In this document: positions 1-6,300 of the stretch, one piece after another
Layout: each line of letters opens with the position of its first letter
Position numbering within the stretch: the first letter of the stretch is position 1
NCBI GenBank assembly: GCA_023665245.1
Contig: JAMPEH010000126.1
Coordinates: forward strand, 1-6,927
Reading direction: 5' to 3'
DNA length: 6,927 nt
DNA from: Muribaculaceae bacterium
Lineage (GTDB): Bacteria > Pseudomonadota > Alphaproteobacteria > Rs-D84
Translations under genes and position numbers: made by a program
The notes under the pieces: generated by a model
Databases searched by the model: none
Told to the model about the DNA's origin: nothing
Seen by the model: the letters and a program-made list of their open reading frames with translations, nothing else

Positions 1-9
1 GACTAATAT

Positions 10-37
10 AGTGAATAGTGAATAATGAATAGTGAAT
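10..37. repeat. ATTCANN heptamer tandem repeat, left copy
   Basis: On the minus strand four consecutive 7-nt units share the core ATTCA: ATTCACT, ATTCATT, ATTCACT, ATTCACT. On the plus strand this reads as GAATAGT/GAATAAT alternation, with a perfect 14-bp tandem duplication at 13-26 and 27-40. It lies just beyond the terminator of the acyl-CoA synthetase gene and encodes nothing. A related array sits near the right end of the window in the opposite orientation. The repeat is seen directly; its function is unknown. Confidence 0.75.
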
Positions 38-52
38 AATCTAATAATCTGG

Positions 53-95
53 ATTAAAAAAATCGCAATTCTTCGGGAATTGCGATTTTTTTAAT
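53..95 (-). terminator. Rho-independent terminator of the acyl-CoA synthetase gene, probably bidirectional
   Basis: Positions 53-71 pair perfectly with 77-95 (19 bp) around a 5-nt loop. The GC-rich inner part (CGCAATTC/GAATTGCG) is flanked by A7 on one side and T7 on the other, so each strand has a U-tract after the stem. It directly abuts the stop codon of the minus-strand gene (complement of 96-98). The A/T symmetry means it could also stop transcription arriving from the left on the plus strand. Confidence 0.93.
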
Positions 96-1751
96 TCATG
101 AATAAAGGAAGCGCTTGATGGAGCGTTTGGGGGTCTTCTCAAATTCGTTGGGGATGAGCTGAATCTTGGATATCCGCTCGTAGGGAGCCACAAGTTTGTT
201 GAGCTCCTTGCGGATGTCCTCCAGTTTACCCGTCAGATCCGTGCTTGCAAGCCCGAGTTTGTCAAGAGCAGGATAATCGGGGTAGACAAGGGCTACCAGT
301 TTTCCTTCTCTTTCCACTACCAGCGACTCTGCCACGAAGGTCATGTTGTTGAGTTTGGCCTCAATCTCCTCTGGATATATGTTCTGTCCGTTTGCCGAGA
401 GAAGCATGGTCTTGTTTCTGCCCCGCAGGAAGAGAGTGCCGTCGGGAGTGCGGGTGCCCATGTCGCCCGTCTTCAGCCAGCCATCCTTGTCGAGAACTGC
501 ATTTGTGGCCTCCGGATTTCGGTAATAACCCTTCATCACGTTGACTCCCTTCACGCATACCTCTCCGGGGATTCTCTCCGGGTCCTCGCTCATGATTATT
601 GATTCCATTATGGGGAGTGTCCGGCCCGTGCTTCCTGGCTGGAAGTCATGCCAATCGGTATATGAGATCAGCGGCCCGCATTCGGTCATGCCATATCCTA
701 CGGTGAATGGGAACTTAATCTTATGCAAGAATTCCTCCACCTCATGGTTAAGGGCAGCGCCACCCACAATGACCTCATAGAACTCTCCGCCGAACGCCGA
801 GATAAGTTTTTTGCGTATTTTGGAGTATATGATGCTGTCGATGATTGGAATGGATAGCGTCCACTTGATGGCTCCCTTTGAAATCATCGGAAGGATCTGC
901 TGCTTGTAGATTTTCTCAAGGATAAGAGGCACGCAGATGATAAGATTTGGCTTCACTTCGCCAAGAGCCTTCAGCAGGATACGCGGCGAGGGAGTCTTGT
1001 CGAGAATCGTCACGTGGCTACCCACTGCAAGGGGTGTCAGCATGTCGAAGGCGCAGGCGTAGGCATGGGCAAGAGGCAGGAAACTGAGTGCACGGCTCTT
1101 GCGGTAATGCAGCTTGCTGTGGATGCCGAAGCATACGTTTCCGGCAAGGTTGCGGCCGGTGAGCATCACGCCTTTTGAAAATCCTGTGGTGCCGGATGTA
1201 TAGTTGATTTCCGCCACTTCCTCATTGTCGCGGTCGGCATATTTGATGTCGGCCGGCCCGAAGCCATTGGGATATTTCTTTTCGAATTTTCTTTTGGATA
1301 GACGCGCCATTCGGCGGATTTCCTGTCCCTCGGCCTCATAAAGCACTTCGTGGGAATTGAGAGAGAATACGGCTTTCACCTTGACGAGGGTCTCCGGGTC
1401 TATATGTTCCCATATTGATTCCTGCACTATGAGAATTGTGGCACCCGAATGATTGAGGATATGGGTTATGTCGATGGGATTGAAATCCGGCAATATCGGC
1501 ACCACAACCGCACCGTAAGTGACGATACCCATATAGGATCTCACCCAGTCGGTGGAGTCTTTGCCGCAGACCGCAATCTTGTCGCCCGGCTTTATTCCGA
1601 TCGACTCATAAAAGGTATGGGCGAGGGCAATCGACTGGGCAAACTGTCCGTAGGTGACTGTTACGTTTTTTGTGTAATCTGTCAACACCGGCAGATCCCA
1701 GTTCTTTGCAAAACTTTTCTCGTATATCTTGATAAAATTCAGTATTTCCAT
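96..1751 (-). CDS. AMP-dependent acyl-CoA synthetase (long-chain fatty acid-CoA ligase type)
   Basis: The 551-residue protein belongs to the ANL adenylate-forming superfamily, which activates a carboxylate with ATP to an acyl-adenylate and then transfers it to a thiol, usually CoA. Visible core motifs in order are the P-loop A3 YTSGTTGFSKG (184-194), A4-like LPLAHAYA (225-232), A5 GYGMTEC (352-358), A6 GEVCVKG near 396-402, A7 GWLKTGD (424-430, with ribose-binding Asp430), A8 LRGRNK (442-447) and NIYPEEIE (457-464), and A10 TPKRSIKR (540-547). There is no signal peptide or obvious membrane helix, so it is probably cytoplasmic or peripheral. The length suits bacterial long-chain enzymes; the true acyl chain, or an ACP acceptor, cannot be read from sequence. 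In A10 a Ser (544) appears to occupy the usual catalytic Lys position. The ATG at 1749-1751 lacks a Shine-Dalgarno, as expected here. It lies 197 nt after the HIT gene and ends at a strong terminator. Confidence 0.9.
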   Translation of the reverse strand: MEILNFIKIYEKSFAKNWDLPVLTDYTKNVTVTYGQFAQSIALAHTFYESIGIKPGDKIAVCGKDSTDWVRSYMGIVTYGAVVVPILPDFNPIDITHILNHSGATILIVQESIWEHIDPETLVKVKAVFSLNSHEVLYEAEGQEIRRMARLSKRKFEKKYPNGFGPADIKYADRDNEEVAEINYTSGTTGFSKGVMLTGRNLAGNVCFGIHSKLHYRKSRALSFLPLAHAYACAFDMLTPLAVGSHVTILDKTPSPRILLKALGEVKPNLIICVPLILEKIYKQQILPMISKGAIKWTLSIPIIDSIIYSKIRKKLISAFGGEFYEVIVGGAALNHEVEEFLHKIKFPFTVGYGMTECGPLISYTDWHDFQPGSTGRTLPIMESIIMSEDPERIPGEVCVKGVNVMKGYYRNPEATNAVLDKDGWLKTGDMGTRTPDGTLFLRGRNKTMLLSANGQNIYPEEIEAKLNNMTFVAESLVVEREGKLVALVYPDYPALDKLGLASTDLTGKLEDIRKELNKLVAPYERISKIQLIPNEFEKTPKRSIKRFLYS

Positions 1752-1774
1752 TCAGGTTTAGATTAGGTAAGGCG

Positions 1775-1784
1775 GTCTTAAGAC
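1775..1784. repeat. 10-bp perfect palindrome upstream of the acyl-CoA synthetase
   Basis: GTCTTAAGAC is self-complementary and centred about 28 nt upstream of the synthetase start codon. It could be an operator half-site pair, but a single 10-bp palindrome can easily arise by chance. Confidence 0.3.
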
Positions 1785-1832
1785 GAGGTTGAGGGAGAGA
1801 GAAAAAAGGGAATCCCCTTATATATAATAACG

Positions 1833-1893
1833 AAAAAGTTGCACAAGAGTTAACCCATGTGTGCAAAAAAAAATCCGTTTTCGCACACATGGG
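1833..1893 (-). promoter_or_regulatory. Candidate alternative-hairpin leader (attenuator-like) ahead of the acyl-CoA synthetase
   Basis: On the minus strand, segment A (CCCATGTGTGC, 1893-1883) pairs over 11 bp with segment B (GCACACATGGG, 1864-1854). The 5' part of an extended B (TTGCACA, 1866-1860) can instead pair over 7 bp with segment C (TGTGCAA, 1845-1839). The B:C stem has a 14-nt loop and is followed by CTTTTTC (U5 at 1837-1833), resembling a weak terminator, while A:B would prevent it. The A:B loop carries nine consecutive T on the minus strand. The complementarity is seen directly; a switch function is inference. A:B alone could simply be an intergenic stabilising hairpin. Confidence 0.4.
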
Positions 1894-1904
1894 CACTATT
1901 TTTT

Positions 1905-1940
1905 AATTGAGACTTGCTTCGGCTTGGGCGAAGCCAATTG
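1905..1940. repeat. Short inverted repeat just downstream of the HIT gene
   Basis: GCTTCG (1916-1921) pairs with CGAAGC (1929-1934) around a 7-nt loop, and outer AATTG/CAATT arms add pairing across an asymmetric bulge. AATTGAGA also recurs as a direct repeat on either side. No U-tract follows on the minus strand, so it is not a convincing terminator for the HIT gene. It may protect the mRNA 3' end or be incidental. Confidence 0.4.
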
Positions 1941-1948
1941 AGAGGAGT

Positions 1949-2338
1949 TTAGAAGTTGGCGGCGATTTTGGCTGCTACCTCCTTCATCTTCTCCGGATCG
2001 GGATTGGAGATCTTCTTGCGGAAATCCATGTCGCCCTCGGTCTGAAGTGGCACAAGGTGGATGTGGGCGTGAGGCACCTCAAGGCCGAGCACTGCCTGGC
2101 CTACCTTGCGGCAGGAGATGGCTTTCTGAATGGCCTTGGCCACTCTCTTTGCAAACACCTGGAGTCCGGCGAGAGTGTCGTCGTCAAGGTCGAAGATATA
2201 ATCCACCTCCTGCTTGGGGATTACCAGGGTGTGGCCCCACTGAAGGGGATTGATGTCGAGAAATGCATAGTAGCGGTCATCTTCCGCCACTTTGTAGGAG
2301 GGTATTTCCCCAGCCACTATTTTAGAGAAGATTGTCAT
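1949..2338 (-). CDS. HIT family nucleotide hydrolase (HINT-like)
   Basis: The 129-residue cytoplasmic protein has the size and motifs of the HINT branch of the histidine triad superfamily, whose members hydrolyse nucleoside phosphoramidates and related nucleotide conjugates. The N-terminal IFSKIVAGEIPSYK (3-16) is the classic start, with Ser in place of the Cys often seen in IFCKI. The central FLDINP (26-31) and GHTLVIPK (35-42) are typical. The triad VPHAHIHLV (88-96) supplies His90, His92 and His94, with His92 expected to be the nucleophile. The ATG (2336-2338) is separated from the greA TGA by 2 nt and has no Shine-Dalgarno, so translation is probably coupled to greA. Physiological substrates of bacterial HIT proteins are poorly defined, and none can be assigned here. 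The motifs are complete and no truncation is visible. Confidence 0.94.
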   Translation of the reverse strand: MTIFSKIVAGEIPSYKVAEDDRYYAFLDINPLQWGHTLVIPKQEVDYIFDLDDDTLAGLQVFAKRVAKAIQKAISCRKVGQAVLGLEVPHAHIHLVPLQTEGDMDFRKKISNPDPEKMKEVAAKIAANF

Positions 2339-2340
2339 GA

Positions 2341-2805
2341 TCAGAGTTCGATTTTGATTACTTCGAAATCAAGAACTCCAGCGGGAGCATTCACTTTCAC
2401 GATATCGCCCACCTTGTGACCCATAAGGGCTTTTGCAATGGGTGTGGAGGAGGCGAGCTTAAACTCGCGTAGGTTTGCCTCATTCTCAGTGACAATGGTA
2501 TAGGTCATCTGCATGCCGTTTTTCACATTCTTGATGGTCACTTTATTGAGTAGCCCCACTTCATCGGTGTTGAGTTTGCTGTCGTCGATTATACGTGCGT
2601 TGGCAATGAGCTCCTTGATCTTGGCTATTTTCATTTCAAGCATGCCCTGGGCTTCTTTGGCTGCATCATATTCAGCATTTTCCGAAAGGTCGCCTTTGTC
2701 GCGTGCCTCAGCTATTGCGTTTTTGATGGCGGGACGCTGTGCTTCGAGTTCAGCAAGTTCGGCCATCTTCTTGTCATATCCTTCTTTGGTGAGATAAGTT
2801 GCCAT
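2341..2805 (-). CDS. greA: Transcription elongation factor GreA
   Basis: The 154-residue protein matches the family in length and architecture. GreA inserts a coiled coil into the RNA polymerase secondary channel and stimulates cleavage of backtracked transcripts, rescuing stalled complexes. Residues 1 to about 75 form the charged antiparallel coiled coil. Its tip carries GDLSENAEYDAAKE (38-51), with Asp39 and Glu42 matching the acidic pair (Asp41/Glu44) known from E. coli GreA. The C-terminal FKBP-like domain runs from about 80 to 154 and includes the conserved SSTPIAKALMGHKVGD (119-134). The ATG at 2803-2805 gives the canonical MATYLTKEGY start; immediately upstream is a duplicated 11-mer rather than a Shine-Dalgarno. 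It is the first gene of a likely greA-HIT transcript. A consensus promoter lies about 250 nt upstream, leaving a long leader with a terminator-like hairpin. Confidence 0.97.
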   Translation of the reverse strand: MATYLTKEGYDKKMAELAELEAQRPAIKNAIAEARDKGDLSENAEYDAAKEAQGMLEMKIAKIKELIANARIIDDSKLNTDEVGLLNKVTIKNVKNGMQMTYTIVTENEANLREFKLASSTPIAKALMGHKVGDIVKVNAPAGVLDFEVIKIEL

Positions 2806-2808
2806 GGT

Positions 2809-2830
2809 GATGATATAATGATGATATAAT
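2809..2830. repeat. 11-bp perfect tandem duplication in the greA translation-initiation region
   Basis: GATGATATAAT occurs twice back to back (2809-2819, 2820-2830). It ends 3 nt before the greA start codon on the minus strand, so it forms the whole segment where a ribosome would bind. A further inverted pair, TTAGGT (2830-2835) and ACCTAA (2849-2854), lies just upstream in the mRNA. The duplication is certain; any effect on translation is inference. Confidence 0.75.
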
Positions 2831-2861
2831 TAGGTATCGCTATGCTCAACCTAAGGTTTAT

Positions 2862-2890
2862 TAGTTTATAGTTTATAAGTTTAGTTTATT
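2862..2890. repeat. Degenerate AT-rich TAGTTTA heptamer run
   Basis: Two exact TAGTTTA units (2862-2868, 2869-2875) are followed by degenerate copies (TAAGTTTA, GTTTATT). It lies within the greA leader and is low-complexity. No role is visible. Confidence 0.5.
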
Positions 2891-2989
2891 CGTAAGACAT
2901 AGTCTACGGTCTGATAAAACCATTGTAATTTAATAAACAACAAACCTCAAATTAAGTTCGCGATTGGTGAATAATTTCATTTAAAGGTT

Positions 2990-3044
2990 AAAAAAGTTGA
3001 GTCCCTTTTATCAGCGACTGATTCGGTCGCCTACAAAAGGACCC
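2990..3044 (-). terminator. Terminator-like hairpin at the 5' end of the greA leader (possible attenuator)
   Basis: In minus-strand RNA, GGGUCC plus UUUU (3044-3035) pairs with AAAA plus GG and GACUC (3009-2999) with one bulged G (3003). The stem continues through G-U and U-A pairs and one A-G mismatch into a GCGAC/GUCGC apex with a 7-nt loop (3025-3019). Three nucleotides after the stem is U6 (2995-2990). Several pairs are G-U wobbles in the minus RNA but A-C mismatches in plus RNA, so the structure is meant for the greA strand, if for either. It begins about 6-12 nt after the predicted transcription start. E. coli greA has a comparable early leader terminator that yields GraL short RNAs; homology is not claimed. 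Confidence 0.6.
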
Positions 3045-3058
3045 CTACAAATATGGTG

Positions 3059-3090
3059 CAAAATTACAAAAAAAATCGCAAACAGCCAAA
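3059..3090 (-). promoter_or_regulatory. Bacteroides-type primary-sigma promoter for greA
   Basis: On the minus strand TTTG (3090-3087) is followed by a 20-nt spacer and TAATTTTG (3066-3059), an exact match to the Bacteroides consensus TTTG-N19..21-TAnnTTTG. The expected start is around 3050-3054, giving a leader of about 245-250 nt for greA. Strand and spacing fit the downstream gene, and no better candidate is visible closer to greA. Confidence 0.8.
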
Positions 3091-3113
3091 TTCTTTCCGT
3101 TAATTTGAATAAA

Positions 3114-3145
3114 TTTGGTTTACACGAAAAATTTGATTAATTTTG
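3114..3145 (+). promoter_or_regulatory. Bacteroides-type primary-sigma promoter for the tricorn-like protease
   Basis: TTTG (3114-3117), a 20-nt spacer and TAATTTTG (3138-3145) match the consensus exactly. The -7 octamer and spacer length are identical to those of the divergent greA promoter. The expected start is about 3150-3155, within a few bases of the first base of the long inverted repeat. The mRNA would carry a leader of about 220 nt and begin with a hairpin arm. Confidence 0.8.
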
Positions 3146-3149
3146 TGAG

Positions 3150-3334
3150 ATAAGTATGTGGTCACTTTAATTTTTAATTTTATTCGAGGATAGTTTCGAG
3201 TGGATTTGGCATTCTGATGATAGAGCATAGTGGACTATGTGATTGAAGAAGAATGGCAAAGACACCGAAAATATCCCGAATAAAATAAAAAAGGAAAATC
3301 TTAAGCTTTAAAATTAAAGTGACCACATACTTAT
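3150..3334. repeat. 185-bp long-palindrome element (MITE-like or structured 5' leader)
   Basis: The ends (3150-3174 and 3310-3334) are 25-bp perfect inverted repeats containing GTGGTCACTTTAATTTT. Inside, the arms keep matching imperfectly: ATTTTATTCG (3177-3186) with 3277-3286, GGATA (3188-3192) with 3272-3276, TTTCG (3194-3198) with 3266-3270, GTG (3200-3202) with 3263-3265, TTTG and CATTCT (3205-3215) with 3250-3260 apart from one mismatch, and an apical CATAG-TGGA-CTATG (3226-3239). The right arm has about 20 extra nt including AAGCTT. TA dinucleotides occur symmetrically near both ends, which would suit a TA-targeting MITE but is not diagnostic inside a palindrome. There is no ORF. It lies between the promoter and the protease start. 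Confidence 0.8.
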
Positions 3335-3375
3335 AGTCTAACAATCAAAAGAGAACCATATAAAAACAACATATT

Positions 3376-6300
3376 ATGCAAAAACAACTTTTACTGGCAG
3401 CCGCTTGCCTTGCCGCGGCAAACGCCCTGGCCGACTCCCCTCTCTGGCTACGCGATGCCGGGATATCACCCGACGGAAAGACCATAGCCTTCACCTATAA
3501 AGGTGATATCTTCTCAGTGCCCGTAGCCGGTGGCGAGGCCCGGCAACTGACCTCCAACGAGGCCTACGATTCCAAACCAATCTGGACTCCCGACGGCAAA
3601 AAGATAGCCTTCAGAAGCGACCGCGAGGGAAGCGACGACATCTTCATCATGAACGCCAACGGTGGCAAGGTGACCCGGCTCACAACCTCAAGCGTGGCTG
3701 AAATGCCCCTCGCTTTTCTCAACGACTCCACTCTCCTCTTCTCCGCCAATGAGATGCCGGGACGCACTTCGGCGCAAGCCCCGATTCTGCCGCAGACATA
3801 TTCATTAAATATAAACAAGCCGGGAACCCGCCCCGTGCAGTTCCTCTCCATGCCGATGCTTTTCTCATCGGCAGGCAAGGATGGCAAAATCATCTTCACA
3901 GACAAGAAAGGATATGAAGACACCTTCCGCAAGCATGAGCGCAGCAGCGGCACCAACGACATCTGGCTCTACGACAACGGAGATTTCCGCCAACTCACCA
4001 CTTTCAACGGCCATGACCGAAACGCAGTCTGGGCTCCCGCCAAGGATTCTTTCTATTTCCTCTCGGAGGAAGACGGCACCATCAATGTCTATGCCGGAAA
4101 TCTTAACGGCGGCAAAAACCAACTTACCAAATTTGAGAAGCATCCCGTCAGAAACCTGTCGGTGTCTGACTCCGGCCTGATGGCTTTCAGCTGGGATGGA
4201 GAACTCTACACTCTCAAAGAAGGTGGTCAACCCCAGAAAGTGAACGTGGAGATTATAGCCGACGATTATGACCCGGACCTCGTGAAACGCTACATCACCG
4301 GCGGTGCATCAGCATTCTATGCCGCCCCGAAAGGCAACGAGGTGGCCCTCGTGGTCAGAGGCGATGTCTACGTGACCGATGCCAAATACAAGACCACAAA
4401 ACGAATCACCGACACCCCGGATCAGGAACGCACCGTGAGCATTTCTCCCGATGGGAAATTCATGGTCTACGACAGCGACCGCGAAGGATACTGGCAACTC
4501 TTCAAAGCCTCCATCAAAGACAAAGATAAGGATCAGTTTGCCTATGCCACTGAAATCGTGGAGGAACCTCTCTACAAATGCGCCACAAGCGCCATGCAGC
4601 CCACCATCAGCCCCGACGGCAAGAAGGTGGCATTTCTCGAAAACCGTGGCGACATCCGCGTCATCGATCTTGCCACCAAGAAAGTGGTAACAGCCCTCGA
4701 CGGCAAATACAACTACTCTTACTCCGACGGCGACATAGAATTCACGTGGAGTCCCGACAGCGAATGGCTGCTGACAAGCTATATTGGCATCGGAGGCTGG
4801 AACAACATTGATGTGGCTCTCGTCAAAGCCGATGGCTCTGAGGTTGTGGACCTGACTGAAAGCGGTTTCAGCGACGGTAATCCCCAGTGGGTGCTCGACG
4901 GAAAGGCTATCGCCTTCGAGTCGGCCAAGTATGGCATGAAAAACACCGGAAGCTGGGGCAACCAGAGCGACATCATACTCATGGCTCTCGACGGCGAGGC
5001 CTGGGACAACTTCAATATGACCGAGGAGGAGGCCGACCTCAAGGAAAAGGCCGACAAGGACAAGGATGATGATTCCGATGGCAAGGATGACAAAAAAGGT
5101 AAGAAGGACAAGAAAAAGGATAAGAAAGACAAAAAGGAGAATGCCGACAAGGAGAAGAAAGACAAGTTCGTGCCTGACCTTGCCAACCGCCGCTACCGCA
5201 CTCGCCGCCTGACCGGCAACTCCGCACTCATCGGCGATTATTTCCTCACCCCGAAGGGCGACAAACTTTACTATACTGCCTCAAGCACCGAAGGAAAGAG
5301 AAATCTCTACAGCCGTGACCTCAAGAAAGGAGATGTCTCGGTGGTGGCTCCCGGCATCTATGGCATGGAGCCAGATGCAAAGGGAGAAAACCTCTTCCTC
5401 TGGAGCAACGGTGGCATCAAGAAGATGTCGCTTTCAAGCGAAAAGATGGAGGATGTGGAATATGAGGCTCTCTATGACCGCCACCCTTCCAAGGAACGCG
5501 AATATATCTACAACCACATGCTGCGCCAGGTCAACGACAAGTTCTACGATGAGAACCTCCACGGAGTGGATTGGCAATATTATGGCGACCACTACCGCAA
5601 GTTCCTCCCCTATATCTCCAACAACCGCGACTTTGCCGAACTCCTCAGCGAGATCCTCGGCGAACTCAACGCTTCCCACACCGGAGGACGTGCCTACGGC
5701 AACGGCCCGGATATGAACACTGCATCTCTCGGCGCTTACTTCGACGAGTCTTACGATGGTGAGGGATTGAAGGTGGCAGAGGTGATAGCACGCGGTCCGC
5801 TTTCCACCAAGTCAGCCTCTGTGAAACCGGGTGAAATCATTCTTGCAATAGATGGCGAGACAATCGCGCCGCGTCAGGACATCAACCCGATTCTCGATGG
5901 CAAATCGGGCAAGAAGGTTCGTCTTTCAGTGAAAGGCAACGACGGCAAGACACGTGACATCTCCGTGCGTCCGGTGTCTCCGGGCACTCTTTCCGAACTC
6001 AGCTATGACCGCTGGGTGGAACACAACGAAGCGCTGGTGGACAGCCTTTCCGATGGAAAAATCGGTTATATCCATGTGAAGGGTATGAACACCGCAAGCT
6101 ATCAGAATGCCTACGACCGCATCCTCGGCAAGTATCGCAACTGCGATGCTGTGATAGTGGATACCCGCTACAATGGCGGCGGTTGGCTCCACAACGACCT
6201 TGCCATCCTTCTCAACGGCAAGGAATATGCACAGTATGCTCCACGAGGCCGCTACATAGGCAGCGAACCATGGGCACAGTGGAACAAACCGTCGGTGATG

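Larger units (their letters stand above)
2806..3375. other. 570-nt divergent intergenic control region
   Basis: No coding sequence is supported here. From left to right it holds a duplicated 11-mer beside the greA start, an AT-rich greA leader with short repeats, a terminator-like hairpin (2990-3044), a minus-strand promoter (3059-3090), a plus-strand promoter (3114-3145), a 185-bp palindromic element (3150-3334), and 41 nt of A-rich sequence leading to the protease start. The stretch 2891-2989 shows nothing I can assign. Confidence 0.85.

Noticed and set aside
10..37. CRISPR-like repeat
   Set aside because: Units are 7 nt with no spacers. It is a simple tandem repeat.
1802..1819. Mini-terminator on the minus strand (AAGGG-GATT-CCCTT then T-rich)
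   Set aside because: The stem is only 5 bp, half of it A-T, so it is too weak to assert as a terminator.
1854..1904. Plus-strand terminator (11-bp hairpin followed by T6 at 1899-1904)
   Set aside because: No plus-strand gene lies upstream for it to end. The same bases make better sense as minus-strand leader structure.
1907..2419. 170-codon plus-strand open frame opposite the HIT gene and the end of greA
   Set aside because: It lies antisense to two genes with unmistakable family motifs, and its translation shows no recognisable domain. It is a coding shadow.
3376..3435. Possible lipoprotein signal (Cys11) in the protease N-terminus
   Set aside because: The residues before Cys11 are AAA rather than a lipobox with Leu at -3, and Cys11 is too close to the start for a normal hydrophobic segment. 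ALA/DS at 19/20 is a much better type I site.
3865..4230. 121-codon minus-strand frame opposite the protease propeller
   Set aside because: It is antisense to a well-supported coding region, with no promoter or recognisable motif. It is a shadow of repeated blade sequence.
5035..5166. Frameshift or assembly error in the Lys/Asp-rich segment
   Set aside because: The reading frame continues into good propeller, PDZ and S41 sequence with catalytic spacing like that of tricorn, so the segment is a genuine in-frame insert.
5315..5716. 133-codon alternative plus-strand frame inside the protease gene
   Set aside because: It overlaps the conserved S41 N-domain in another frame and has a Ser/Thr/Arg-rich composition typical of frame-shifted GC-rich codons. 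No start signal precedes it.
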